The notes: generated by a model from the letters alone, not told the origin. A stretch of DNA of 61,882 bases from Succinivibrionaceae bacterium UBA3769 (GCA_002372325.1 DFFT01000040.1:1-61882), one strand, 5' to 3'; shown: positions 1-8,479, counted from the first letter of the stretch. Translations and numbers: made by a program.

Positions 1-28
1 GAGAGCAGGTCATCGTCAGGCATATTAT

Positions 29-104
29 GCTGATATGGCTCAGTTGGTAGAGCGCACCCTTGGTAAGGGTGAGGTCCCCAGTTCGATTCTGGGTATCAGC
101 ACCA
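29..104 (+). tRNA. tRNA-Thr (anticodon GGT), copy 1
   Basis: A 76-nt cloverleaf with encoded CCA end. The acceptor stem GCTGATA pairs with TATCAGC, the anticodon arm is CACCC-TTGGTAA-GGGTG with anticodon GGT, and the T arm contains GTTCGATTC. It reads ACC/ACT threonine codons. It is identical to the copy that follows 16 nt downstream, so both probably sit on one transcript that may begin before the window. Confidence 0.97.
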
Positions 105-120
105 TTCATTTCTCTATTGC

Positions 121-196
121 GCTGATATGGCTCAGTTGGTAGAGCGCACCCTTGGTAAGGGTGAGGTCCCCAGTTCGATTCTGGGTATCAGCACCA
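121..196 (+). tRNA. tRNA-Thr (anticodon GGT), copy 2
   Basis: Exact duplicate of the tRNA-Thr at 29-104, including the CCA end. The 16-nt spacer between them is a typical processing spacer in a tRNA operon. No convincing terminator is visible between this gene and zapG; only short T runs follow. Confidence 0.97.
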
Positions 197-324
197 TTTC
201 AAATATCAATTTTTCGCTTTTTAATCCATTGAGCCGGTATTATAATTTGTCTGCTTTTGCGGCCTGATTCTGTTTTTGTGTTTTACGGATGGCACGCGGA
301 ATTTTTTGGGGAGTGTAGGGGTCA

Positions 325-813
325 ATGGAGACCAACGAAATTATATATATTGCATTGTCTGGCATTGCGGGAATGGTTGCGGGGTACCTTATTAACCGCT
401 TTTCTTCCCGAAACAGAGATAAATCCCGTCTTGAGGATGAACTCACCAGACTTAAAAGGGAACTTGTCAGTCATAAAAGAGTTATCAACGATTTCTTTTT
501 AGGTTCAAATGCTCTTTTTGAACAGATGGAAAACAGTTATCAGGCTTATGCCCGCTATATGTCGGAGCAGAGCCGTAAAATTGTTCCGCAGCTGGGGGAT
601 ATGTTTGCTACCAGCGCTCCGGAGCATATTGTAAAGCCGGAAATCAGGCCGAGAGAGACCGAAAAGAAGATTGAAGAAACGGTTATTGACGTGATGCCAG
701 ATACCAAGCTGGATGAGCCGGCAGATACCGTGCGTCCTCCCGAACAGCAATCCGAGAAAGCCGCGGAAATGGCGCAGGATGCGGTCAGGACTGAATCCCG
801 GGTTCAGGAGTAA
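325..813 (+). CDS. zapG: ZapG (YhcB, DUF1043) inner-membrane division/envelope protein
   Basis: A 162-residue protein with one N-terminal membrane helix (about residues 5-25), a short basic segment (NRFSSRNRDK), then a charged coiled-coil region (about 33-85) and a disordered acidic tail rich in E, P and D. This is the layout of YhcB/ZapG, which links cell division and envelope growth in enterobacteria. The position directly upstream of degQ-degS is the same as in E. coli, which strongly supports the call. The ATG follows an AGGGG; a TATAAT at 241-246 could be its -10. A strong bidirectional terminator follows. Confidence 0.9.
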   Translation: METNEIIYIALSGIAGMVAGYLINRFSSRNRDKSRLEDELTRLKRELVSHKRVINDFFLGSNALFEQMENSYQAYARYMSEQSRKIVPQLGDMFATSAPEHIVKPEIRPRETEKKIEETVIDVMPDTKLDEPADTVRPPEQQSEKAAEMAQDAVRTESRVQE

Positions 814-878
814 GTTAAGTCTCCGGGAGGTGTTTTTGGAAAATCCCTGACCTGTTTTATCATTAAAACCCTTTTTTG

Positions 879-904
879 AAAAACGATCCCCCGGGATCGT
901 TTTT
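879..904. terminator. Rho-independent terminator after zapG (bidirectional)
   Basis: Perfect inverted repeat AAAAACGATCCC / GGGATCGTTTTT with a two-base loop. It carries A and T runs on both flanks, so it can stop transcription on either strand. Confidence 0.9.
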
Positions 905-1302
905 GCGTCTCAGCTTCTCTGTCAGACCTGACAAGCTGTTTAAGCGCAAACCCCGTTTCCTTGCCTCTTTCCAAACACTCTTTCCGGTATAATCCTCCAT
1001 GCTCCAGAGGGAGAACAGCCCGGCCGGCTGTGTTAGCGCCAGAGATATTTTCTGAATTTGTTACAAAATGTGATCTCTGTGAACTTTTTTGCCGGTATGA
1101 AGTCTTAAGTTCTGTAAGTACAGAGGCGCCGGTTCTGATAATGCCGGTTTTTCCGATCTGTTTCCGGCTCGTGTTCGGAAACGCTGTCCGGATTATTATC
1201 CTCGTACGCGGAATTTTTTAAGCGGGGAGTTTCTCCTGAAACTGATAACAGGCGATGCCGTGAGACTCCTTGGAATATGTGTCAAGCAATGGAGATGATG
1301 TG
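905..1302 (+). promoter_or_regulatory. zapG-degQ intergenic region with a sigma-E-like promoter candidate
   Basis: About 400 bp with no credible gene. GAACTT at 1081-1086 and TCTTA at 1103-1107 are separated by 16 bp, close to the GGAACTT / TCtgA pattern of sigma-E (RpoE) promoters, which would suit a periplasmic protease gene. A small palindrome CTGTA-AG-TACAG lies at 1112-1123, just after the expected start site. The promoter is inferred by eye and could be chance. The predicted leader would be about 190 nt. Confidence 0.35.
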
Positions 1303-2688
1303 ATGCAGAAAATTACCAGACTTTGTTCCGTTCTTGGATTATCGATTTCATTAGCTCTGATTCCCATGTCTGCTGCCAATGCGGATACCACACCGCTTAT
1401 TGAGGCTCTGAGTTCGGGCGGCTCCGGAGAATTGCCGTCTCTGGCGCCCCTTCTGGAAAAGGTGGTGCCGGCGGTGGTGAATATTTCCGTTAACGGCAAA
1501 AAGTCCCTTCGTAACGATATGATGGAAATTCCGGAGCAGTTCCGTTTCTTTTTCCCGGAAATGCCCCGGGAGCGTGCCTTCAAGGCTCTGGGATCCGGCG
1601 TCATTATTGATGCCGCCAAGGGAACGGTGATCACCAATTACCATGTAGTGGACGGAGCTGATGAGATCAAGGTAACCCTTCATGACGGAAGGGTGATTAA
1701 AGCCAAGAAAATAGGAGAGGATCAGCAGACTGATATTGCGGTTCTGGAACTGGAAAAGAAGGACAACCTTACGGCGATTCCGTTCTCCAACTCCGATAAG
1801 CTGAGAGTGGGGGATTTTGTCATTGCCATCGGCAACCCCTTCGGATTAGGACAGACGGTAACCTCCGGTATCGTCAGCGCTCTCGGCCGCTCCGGTCTTA
1901 ATATTGAAAACTATGAAAACTTTATTCAGACCGACGCCGCCATTAATTCCGGAAATTCCGGCGGCCCCCTTCTGAATCTCCGAGGCGAATTGGTGGGCAT
2001 TAATACCGCCATTCTGGGGAAGGCCGGCGGCAATATCGGCATTGGTTTTGCGATTCCGGCCAATATGGTTAAGTCCACCGCTGATCAGCTTATTAAGCAT
2101 GGCAAGGTAAAACGCGGCATGCTGGGCATTCTCGGCACCGAGGTCACTGAGGATCTGGCCAAGAACTTTGATTACAAGAATGTCAACGGCGCCTTTGTAA
2201 ATGAAGTAATGAAGGGCTCTGCCGCAGACAAGGCCGGAATCAAATCCGGGGATATCCTGACCTCTATCAACGGCAGTCCCATTTCTAATTTCGGTCAGCT
2301 CCGGGCTAAGATTGCCACTCTGGGAGCCGGAACTAAGATCAGGCTCGGCATTTTCCGGGACGGGAAGTCCTTTGAGACCGATGTGGTTCTGGATTCCTCT
2401 TCGGAATCAGGCGAAGCGGTTTCCAAGAGCATGAGCCCGCTTTTTGAGGGAGCTACTCTGGGAAATAATACCGATGATGACAAGGGCGGCATTGTGGTGA
2501 AGTCTGTGGCTTCTGACAGTCCCGCTGAAAATCTCGGCCTTAAGAAAGGAGATGTCATTGTCGAAGTCAACAAAAAGGAAGTGAAGACAGTTGATGATCT
2601 GGAGAATGCTCTAAAGGAGAAGGACAGCTTTATTGCCCTCAGGATAATCCGCGGCAATGCTGTAATTTACATTACCAGAAGCTACTGA
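1303..2688 (+). CDS. degQ: DegQ/DegP-type periplasmic serine protease-chaperone
   Basis: A 461-residue HtrA-family protease that degrades or refolds damaged periplasmic proteins. The chosen ATG follows TGGAGA and opens a Sec signal peptide ending near AANA (residue 26); an upstream in-frame ATG at 1270 would bury that signal. The trypsin-like domain has the triad His (TNYHVVDGA, ~113), Asp (QTDIAVLEL, ~143) and Ser (NSGNSGGPL, ~219). Two PDZ domains follow (about 265-350 and 375-455), as in DegQ and DegP and unlike DegS. Its position between zapG and degS favours DegQ. The Q-linker region is short. Likely cooperates with DegS in the envelope stress response. Confidence 0.93.
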   Translation: MQKITRLCSVLGLSISLALIPMSAANADTTPLIEALSSGGSGELPSLAPLLEKVVPAVVNISVNGKKSLRNDMMEIPEQFRFFFPEMPRERAFKALGSGVIIDAAKGTVITNYHVVDGADEIKVTLHDGRVIKAKKIGEDQQTDIAVLELEKKDNLTAIPFSNSDKLRVGDFVIAIGNPFGLGQTVTSGIVSALGRSGLNIENYENFIQTDAAINSGNSGGPLLNLRGELVGINTAILGKAGGNIGIGFAIPANMVKSTADQLIKHGKVKRGMLGILGTEVTEDLAKNFDYKNVNGAFVNEVMKGSAADKAGIKSGDILTSINGSPISNFGQLRAKIATLGAGTKIRLGIFRDGKSFETDVVLDSSSESGEAVSKSMSPLFEGATLGNNTDDDKGGIVVKSVASDSPAENLGLKKGDVIVEVNKKEVKTVDDLENALKEKDSFIALRIIRGNAVIYITRSY

Positions 2689-2721
2689 TCTTTTTAATAA
2701 TGACTTAAACCGTTAAAATGA

Positions 2722-2748
2722 GGGCAGTTTTTGTTACTGCCCTTTTTT
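2722..2748 (+). terminator. Rho-independent terminator after degQ
   Basis: GGGCAGT / ACTGCCC stem around a TTTTGTT loop, followed by six T. It separates degQ from degS. Confidence 0.9.
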
Positions 2749-2773
2749 ATTACTGTTCCCGGGGAGGCGCAAG

Positions 2774-3841
2774 GTGAATGGCTGGTTAAAAAGTTCTCTG
2801 GCTGGTATGGTTATCGGGGCCGGCATTATTATGGCCCGGGATTATATGTTTGCTGAAAGGGGAGATCCTGATTCCTATTTTTATGCCATCAGCAAAAGCG
2901 CTGCGGCGGTGGTGAACATCTTTATCCGCAGCCGGCATGCCGGAACTGAAGACGGATACGGCAGCGCGGAGGTCAAGAGTTCCGGATCCGGAATAATCAT
3001 GAGCTACGACGGCCTTATCATTACCAATTACCACGTGATCATGAGAGCTGATGAAAACAGCATTATCGGGGTGCAGCTCCGGGACGGCACGGTGTTTGAG
3101 GCCAGCCTTATCGGTTATGACAAAAGAACGGATATTGCCGTGCTGCATGTCAACAGCAATTATCCCCTGCCCCGCATCGTGATTAATGAGAACCGGGAAA
3201 CTCATCTCGGAGACGTAGTTTTGGCCATCGGCAATCCCTATAATCTCGGTCAGACCATTACCAGCGGCATTATCTCTGCCGTGGGCCGGCGGGGCAGCGG
3301 CATAACCAGGCTTAATCGCATAGATATTACCGATGGCATTCAGGATCTTATCCAGACTGACGCCCCCATAAATTCCGGCAATTCCGGGGGGGCTTTGGTG
3401 AATACCAAGGGAGAGTTTGTGGGGATGAGCACCGCTACCATGTCTGACAGCAATGATGCCAAGGCATACGGGATCAGCTTTGCCATTCCGGCAAGGCAGG
3501 TTCTGAGCATTCTCGGGGAAATCCTGAAAAACGGCCGGGTTATCCGGGGTTATCTGGGCATCCTGGCGGAAAATATTTATGATGAAAACCAGGAGGGCAG
3601 CGTTAAAAACCGCTCCCGGGGGATTGTCATTACCAGCATTGATCCGCACGGTCCGGCCCGGGGAGAACTTCAGCCGGGGGATATTATTGTGTCGGTTAAC
3701 GGCAATGAAGCCAGGGATATGCAGACTCTTATGGATCTGGTGGCTGACAGCTCCGCCGGAACCAAGGTAACCTTCGAGATTATCAGAAACGGCAGAAAAT
3801 CCTCCTGCGAGGTGGTGGTTTCAGAGCAGAATGCCGATTAA
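2774..3841 (+). CDS. degS: DegS, membrane-anchored site-1 protease of the sigma-E pathway
   Basis: A 355-residue HtrA protease with an uncleaved N-terminal membrane helix (about residues 5-25, SLAGMVIGAGIIMA), a catalytic domain with His (TNYHVIM, ~87), Asp (RTDIAVLHV, ~119) and Ser (NSGNSGGAL, ~203), and a single C-terminal PDZ domain. One PDZ and a membrane anchor distinguish DegS from DegQ. In the known pathway it cleaves the anti-sigma factor RseA when unfolded OMP C-termini bind the PDZ. It starts at GTG, six bases after GGGGAGG at 2761-2767. The TAA stop falls inside the first unit of an 18-bp tandem repeat. Confidence 0.93.
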   Translation: MNGWLKSSLAGMVIGAGIIMARDYMFAERGDPDSYFYAISKSAAAVVNIFIRSRHAGTEDGYGSAEVKSSGSGIIMSYDGLIITNYHVIMRADENSIIGVQLRDGTVFEASLIGYDKRTDIAVLHVNSNYPLPRIVINENRETHLGDVVLAIGNPYNLGQTITSGIISAVGRRGSGITRLNRIDITDGIQDLIQTDAPINSGNSGGALVNTKGEFVGMSTATMSDSNDAKAYGISFAIPARQVLSILGEILKNGRVIRGYLGILAENIYDENQEGSVKNRSRGIVITSIDPHGPARGELQPGDIIVSVNGNEARDMQTLMDLVADSSAGTKVTFEIIRNGRKSSCEVVVSEQNAD

Positions 3842-3893
3842 TTGCCGAAAGCTGAACAATTGCCGAAAGCCGAACAATTGCCGAAAGCCGAAC
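3840..3893. repeat. Three tandem 18-bp repeats at the end of degS
   Basis: Three head-to-tail copies of AATTGCCGAAAGCYGAAC at 3840-3857, 3858-3875 and 3876-3893; only copy 1 differs, by T for C. The last two bases of the degS stop codon are the first two bases of copy 1. No spacer sequences, so it is not a CRISPR. Confidence 0.95.
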
Positions 3894-3979
3894 AAGTGCA
3901 GCGCTTGAAAAGCTTTATATTGTCAGCAAAATGCAGCGAATGCGGCAAGTTACGGACGGATTCAGTTTTGTGAAATAAA

Positions 3980-4125
3980 TTGGATTTTTGCCGGAAAATA
4001 GTGTACCATACGCACGCCCACATAACGTTACAGGTCCAATGGACTTTAAACGATTCGAGTTCTTATCTCGAAGGGGGTAGGAAATCGAAAGATAGAAGGA
4101 AGCAGCTTTTTCTGTTTCCGGATGT
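3980..4125 (+). promoter_or_regulatory. rplM promoter candidate and structured 5' leader
   Basis: TTGGAT (3980-3985) and TACCAT (4004-4009), 18 bp apart, form a possible promoter. The transcript would then contain two stem-loops: TTCGAG/CTCGAA at 4054-4072 and GGAAGCAG/CTGTTTCC (one G-U pair) at 4098-4119, ending about 34 nt before the rplM ATG. L13-mediated autoregulation of rplM-rpsI is known in E. coli; whether these stems serve that purpose here is inference. Confidence 0.45.
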
Positions 4126-4153
4126 TTAACTATATTTAGTTTGGGTTATTTAC

Positions 4154-4582
4154 ATGAAAACTTTCGTTGCTAAGCCAGCCACCATTAAGCGTGACTGGTA
4201 TGTAGTTGACGCAGATGGAAAGACTCTGGGCCGTTTGGCTACCGAAATCGCTTCCCGTCTTCGCGGTAAGAACAAGCCGGAATATACTCCTTTCCTTGAT
4301 ACCGGTGATTACGTTATCGTTATCAACGCCGCTAAGGTTAAGGTAACCGGCAGCAAGTTCACTGATAAGATCTATCATTCTCATTCCGGCTATCCGGGGG
4401 GAATCAAGAGCGTTCCTTTCAATGAACTCATTGCCAAGAAGCCGGAGATGGTAATCGAATCTGCTGTTCGCGGAATGCTTCCTAAGGGACCTCTTGGTCG
4501 TGCCATGTTCCGTAAATTAAAGGTATATGCTGGCGCTACTCACAATCATGCAGCTCAGCAGCCACAGGTTTTGGACATTTAG
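4154..4582 (+). CDS. rplM: Large-subunit ribosomal protein L13
   Basis: 142 residues, exactly the E. coli L13 length, starting MKTFVAKPATIKRDWYVVDA and containing the L13 signature around GMLPKGPLGRAMFRKLKVY. It is an early-assembling 50S protein. It is followed after 12 bp by rpsI, the universal rplM-rpsI pair. Codon use is noticeably more biased to AAG, GGT and CGT than in neighbouring genes, as expected of a highly expressed gene. Confidence 0.98.
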   Translation: MKTFVAKPATIKRDWYVVDADGKTLGRLATEIASRLRGKNKPEYTPFLDTGDYVIVINAAKVKVTGSKFTDKIYHSHSGYPGGIKSVPFNELIAKKPEMVIESAVRGMLPKGPLGRAMFRKLKVYAGATHNHAAQQPQVLDI

Positions 4583-4594
4583 GGGTAAAGACAA

Positions 4595-4987
4595 ATGGCA
4601 GAAAATCAGTATTATGGTACCGGCCGTCGCAAGAGTTCGACTGCTCGCGTGTTCATCAAGCAGGGCACTGGCAAAATTGAAATCAACAAGCGTTCGCTTG
4701 AAGACTATTTTGGCCGTGAGACAGCAAGAATGGTTGTGCGTCAGCCGTTAGAGCTTCTCAGCATCGGTGATAAGCTTGATCTTTATATCACTGTATCCGG
4801 CGGCGGTATTTCCGGTCAGGCCGGCGCTATCCGTCATGGCATTACCAGAGCTCTCATCGAATATGACGAATCTTTCCGTTCAGAGTTGCGCAAGGCTGGT
4901 TATGTAACCCGCGATGCCCGTTGCGTAGAACGTAAGAAGGTTGGTCTCCACAAGGCCCGTAAGCGTCCGCAGTACTCCAAGCGTTAA
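4595..4987 (+). CDS. rpsI: Small-subunit ribosomal protein S9
   Basis: 130 residues, the E. coli S9 length. It opens MAENQYYGTGRRKSSTARVF and ends in the basic C-terminal tail KKVGLHKARKRPQYSKR, whose last residues reach the P-site tRNA in the ribosome. Second gene of the rplM-rpsI operon; a strong terminator follows. Confidence 0.98.
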   Translation: MAENQYYGTGRRKSSTARVFIKQGTGKIEINKRSLEDYFGRETARMVVRQPLELLSIGDKLDLYITVSGGGISGQAGAIRHGITRALIEYDESFRSELRKAGYVTRDARCVERKKVGLHKARKRPQYSKR

Positions 4988-5016
4988 TATTGCAAAGTTT
5001 TTTTGCTTTATGTCAA

Positions 5017-5045
5017 AACCTCGGAATTTTGTCCGGGGTTTTTTT
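5017..5045 (+). terminator. Rho-independent terminator after rpsI
   Basis: AACCTCGGA / TCCGGGGTT stem (one G-U pair) around ATTTTG, followed by a run of seven T. Confidence 0.9.
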
Positions 5046-5136
5046 GATTACAGGAACTATTTTGCTGACAATTAATGTATTGATACCTTCGGGTGTGTTA
5101 TTATCAGCCTGTATATTTGTGTAGTAGGATTTTGTT

Positions 5137-5691
5137 ATGGCAGATGTATTACATGTCCAGCCCTGCCGTCCCTATATTTTAAGGGCTTTGTATGACTGGA
5201 TGGTGGACAATCGTTTGACACCCCAGATTTCCGTAAACGTCAACTGTCCTGGCGTGCAGTTACCGCTACAGTACGCTCAAAACGGCATTATCATTTTGAA
5301 TATCTCCACAACTGCCGTCAGAAATCTCAGCATTGACAACGAAGCTATTTCCTTTTGCGCCAGATTCGGCGGTGTGCCTCATGATGTGTATGTGCCCATG
5401 TATGCTGTAACTACCATCTACCCGAGAGAGGATATGACTCTGGGCATGTGCATGTTCCCGGAGAAGGCCTACGATGATATGTTTGATTCCGGAGTTTTCC
5501 CGCAGCCCTCCGGCGCTTCCGGAAAAGCCCGTCTCTCCGAGGTGGAGAATATTTCTTCTGAAAAGAGGAAGGGCTTTGAAGTGGTGGATAACACCGATGA
5601 TGCTGAGGAGGACAGATCTCAGGATCGTTCTCAGGAGCGGCAGGAAAATCGTCCGCAGCCCCGGAAACCCACTTTGGAGATAGTTGAATAA
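5137..5691 (+). CDS. sspB: SspB, ClpXP specificity-enhancing adaptor
   Basis: 184 residues. The N-terminal substrate-binding domain (about 1-112) matches SspB through RPYILRALYDWMVDN, GVQLPLQYAQNG, ILNIS and ARFGGVPHDVYVP. A long acidic, glutamine- and arginine-rich linker follows, ending in RKPTLEIVE, which resembles the C-terminal ClpX-binding tail of SspB (PALRVVK in E. coli). SspB tethers ssrA-tagged and other substrates to ClpXP. In E. coli it follows sspA; here sspA is missing and sspB stands alone 149 bp after rpsI. Confidence 0.93.
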   Translation: MADVLHVQPCRPYILRALYDWMVDNRLTPQISVNVNCPGVQLPLQYAQNGIIILNISTTAVRNLSIDNEAISFCARFGGVPHDVYVPMYAVTTIYPREDMTLGMCMFPEKAYDDMFDSGVFPQPSGASGKARLSEVENISSEKRKGFEVVDNTDDAEEDRSQDRSQERQENRPQPRKPTLEIVE

Positions 5692-5784
5692 GATGAAGCC
5701 AGTAATGGACAGGAAGCCGGGAATGAGATGAAGCCGGCGGTAATTAAGCCGAAATGATGGCAGAGTTCTGGCAGGAAACAAAAA

Positions 5785-5811
5785 GGGGAGCTTTGGAGCT
5801 CCCCCGTTTTT
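5785..5811. terminator. Bidirectional terminator between sspB and the diaA-like gene
   Basis: GGGGAGCT / AGCTCCCC stem with a TTGG loop, T run on the plus side and A run on the left. It can serve sspB (plus) and the lpoA-diaA transcript (minus). Confidence 0.88.
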
Positions 5812-5853
5812 TTCGGGATGCGGTTTTTAGAAACCGGCTTGAAACGGCAAAGC

Positions 5854-6438
5854 CTAAACCATTTCCAGCTGTCTTTTAATGCTGAACAGCAGAGTCAGAG
5901 CCACGGTCAGAAAATTATAGGCAGCGTCGATATTAAGGCGGATACAGATATCCTCATCGCTGAGAAGCTCTGAAATCTTATCCTTCTGGGTGCAGATCAC
6001 CACCGCCGGAACATGCATGAGACGGGCCTCTCTCAGAAGCTCGCCGAACAATGCCTGAGAGTTTTCCGGGTTATCGCTGATGATGAGCAGGCTGTCCGAG
6101 CCGTCTTCGGCAGAGATGCGGGCTGTGGCTCTGAAGGCAATTTTAAGGAGCTGCCCCAGCGCTAATACGTCGGCGCCAACGCCGAGGTTCCCGGCTTCCC
6201 TGTTCAGGATCCTGCCGCCGGCAACCCCCCGATCTCTGAGAGTCTTCATGTTCAGCTCCCTGGTGAAGATTTCCAGAGCCGGGGCGGACAGCGGGGTGCC
6301 TGCGGCCAGAATGCAGCGTTCCGAGGTCAGGCTCATGCTCAGCACGGCAGCCGCATAGTCAGTAGTCTCAAAAACATCCTGCTGCAGTCCGATAAGGGCT
6401 CCGACAGTTTCTTCAATGCATCCCTGAGTTTCCGGCAT
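5854..6438 (-). CDS. diaA: DiaA-like SIS-domain protein
   Basis: 194 residues, close to E. coli DiaA (196). The sequence is divergent, but the SIS-type fold is suggested by CILAAGTPLSAPALEIFTREL (N-terminal half) and SLLIISDNPENSQALF followed by AVVICTQKDK and an amphipathic C-terminal helix. In E. coli DiaA binds DnaA and promotes timely initiation of replication. The start codon overlaps the lpoA stop (TGATG), so translation is probably coupled, and diaA follows lpoA (after yraN) in E. coli. The gene name rests mainly on context; another phosphosugar-binding SIS protein is possible. Confidence 0.65.
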   Translation of the reverse strand: MPETQGCIEETVGALIGLQQDVFETTDYAAAVLSMSLTSERCILAAGTPLSAPALEIFTRELNMKTLRDRGVAGGRILNREAGNLGVGADVLALGQLLKIAFRATARISAEDGSDSLLIISDNPENSQALFGELLREARLMHVPAVVICTQKDKISELLSDEDICIRLNIDAAYNFLTVALTLLFSIKRQLEMV

Positions 6439-8204
6439 CAGTCGTTCTCACCTACGGTTATCCATGAAATGTTGCGTTCTAACCGTCCCTGATGGTTGAT
6501 GCTGATATCTCCGGAGAGTCCGCGCACCACCTCTTCGGGGTTGTTCAGCATTTTATCAAGATGCAGCGCCAGATTGAAGGAATCGTATCCTACGGCAAAG
6601 CATCTCAGAGTATCGCCATTTGCCTTGGGCAGAATGGAAATAATCTGTTCCTTGATGGAGCTGTTCTCCAGAAGCCAGGGCTGATCTCCCAGCTTCATTC
6701 CTTTAATGCCCATCAGAGCGGAATTGTTCATGACGCCGCTGTTGCTGCGGGATCCCACATAGTATTTGGGCATGGTGAAGCCGACGTTTTTGCTGTATTC
6801 CCTGATAATGGAAGCTTCGTTGGCAGTGCCGTAGATGTATGCGGCATCAAAGGACTCCGGCGCATTGGAGGCGCAGCTCTGGAGGGTGTTTTCCAGAGAG
6901 TTCACATCAGTGAAGTAGCAGACGCTGGTGTTCTGACTGTAGCTTTGCATCCAGTAATCATTAAAGGCCTTGCTGATTCTGCTGCCCTTGTCATTATGCG
7001 GGGCGATGATAACCGGATTGGAGACGGCATCCCGTCCCATTTCCTGCACCGCGTTTTTGGCATCAACCTCCGGAGCCAAAGTGAGGTAGAGCACGTTGCG
7101 TCCGCCCTGCCGCTGGCCTTCGTTGAGGGCGATTACCGGAACCTGAGGATTGAAGGAAAGGAGCTCGTCAACTTCGTTTTTGATGATGGGGCCGATAATG
7201 GCTTTGGCTCCGGAGGCCATGGCATCGGCGTAGAAATCGGAGACGCTGCCGGCTGCCGTATCGTAGAACTTCAGGTTAACGGCAATTCCTCTGTCGCGGA
7301 AGGCGTTTTCGATACCCATGCGCACCGGCTGACCGATGAGAGCGGAATAACGACCGGTAAGCGGCAGGAATACCGCTATGGTATCCCCTCTGGTGATGCC
7401 GGCGGGGACGGAGCCCTGACTGCTGTCCGGCCCGCCGGCGGGAATGGCCTCCCGGCCGTCCTCGGCATCCGGAGCATTCAGGGTAAATACCGGATGATTA
7501 GGGTACTTGGCAGTAAAACGGGACATCAGGCGGGATCTGGCCGCCTCGGAAGGAGATTTCTGGATCAGGGCATATTCCAGGAAGCCCCGGTCTTCATTGC
7601 TCTGGGATGATTTGAACTGAGCCAGAATTTCCTTGTTGTCAGCCTGGCGGTATTCCTGGAGAGCCTTCTTCCAGGCGGTTTTCTTGTCGGAGGCCTTTAC
7701 CGCATGAGCGAGATTAAGGTAGCACTCTCCGGCGGCGGCATAATTGCCGGCGCGGTTCAGCACCTTGCCCTTGAGGGCATAGTAATAGGCCAGAGCGCCC
7801 TCCGGAAGATTCATGGCGTCAATGGAATTCAGGAGGCTCAGCGCCTGGCTGTAATTGCCGGTGCCGCTTCTGACCTGAGCTTCAATGAGATCGGCATAGT
7901 TGCCGTGCAGCGGGGTGATGGCATTTTCCCGCATCTGCCGGATAACCTCAAAGGCCCTGTTGGTGTCTCCCTCGGCGGAATAGGCTCGGGCCAGCAGAAT
8001 CTGCCAGTCGAAGTTGTATTCCGGAACGGAGGCGGAAAGCTGATCCTCGTACCATTCGCTGGTTTCGGTCAGCTTGCTGAAGGGCTGGGGTTCCAGATAG
8101 GCGTTATGGCCTTCGGTAAGGGAACATCCGGTGAACATGACGGAAAACGCGCATGCCAGAACAAGCGGATGAAATTTACAATGTTGGCGATATTTGTACC
8201 ACAT
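6438..8204 (-). CDS. lpoA: LpoA, outer-membrane lipoprotein activator of PBP1a
   Basis: 588 residues. A lipoprotein signal peptide ends at FTG-C27, so the mature protein should be lipidated and sent to the outer membrane. An N-terminal helical TPR-like half (about 40-240) precedes a periplasmic-binding-protein-like half (about 275-585, starting DTIAVFLPLTGRYSALIGQP), the LpoA architecture. It stimulates the peptidoglycan synthase PBP1a. It is divergent from rsmI, as in E. coli, and overlaps the next gene by one base. The small gene yraN usually found next is absent. Confidence 0.92.
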   Translation of the reverse strand: MWYKYRQHCKFHPLVLACAFSVMFTGCSLTEGHNAYLEPQPFSKLTETSEWYEDQLSASVPEYNFDWQILLARAYSAEGDTNRAFEVIRQMRENAITPLHGNYADLIEAQVRSGTGNYSQALSLLNSIDAMNLPEGALAYYYALKGKVLNRAGNYAAAGECYLNLAHAVKASDKKTAWKKALQEYRQADNKEILAQFKSSQSNEDRGFLEYALIQKSPSEAARSRLMSRFTAKYPNHPVFTLNAPDAEDGREAIPAGGPDSSQGSVPAGITRGDTIAVFLPLTGRYSALIGQPVRMGIENAFRDRGIAVNLKFYDTAAGSVSDFYADAMASGAKAIIGPIIKNEVDELLSFNPQVPVIALNEGQRQGGRNVLYLTLAPEVDAKNAVQEMGRDAVSNPVIIAPHNDKGSRISKAFNDYWMQSYSQNTSVCYFTDVNSLENTLQSCASNAPESFDAAYIYGTANEASIIREYSKNVGFTMPKYYVGSRSNSGVMNNSALMGIKGMKLGDQPWLLENSSIKEQIISILPKANGDTLRCFAVGYDSFNLALHLDKMLNNPEEVVRGLSGDISINHQGRLERNISWITVGEND

Positions 8205-8479
8205 GGCGGTGAATCTCTATACTTGCAGTTTTTATGATGCCGCCTATTATACCCCGACTTTGCCGCTTGATTGCACTTCCGTTGCAATTTGTAATTCGTA
8301 TTGTCATCCTTGATGTTTCAACGGTTTTTCCCTGTTTTGACTGCTTTATTTTTGTATAATTCCGAGGGGCTCGGGGAGCAAAAAAGAATGCGCGGTTCTG
8401 TTTTGAGCCCCGCCCGGCGTTAATCATTTTTATTTTGAAAGTCTGTGTTTTCCGGATATCTGCCTCGGGAGGTGCTGAA

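Noticed and set aside
29..196. tRNA-Thr pair as an integration site
   Set aside because: Both copies are intact, there is no integrase nearby, and zapG-degQ synteny follows directly.
3840..3893. Short CRISPR-like array
   Set aside because: The units are directly head to tail with no spacers, and no cas genes are near.
4090..4110. 4.5S RNA-like GGAAGCAGC motif
   Set aside because: The flanking conserved bases and the long hairpin of the SRP RNA are absent; it is part of the rplM leader stem.
6492..7610. 372-codon open frame antisense to lpoA
   Set aside because: Same cause; lpoA has a lipoprotein signal, family motifs and the expected position.
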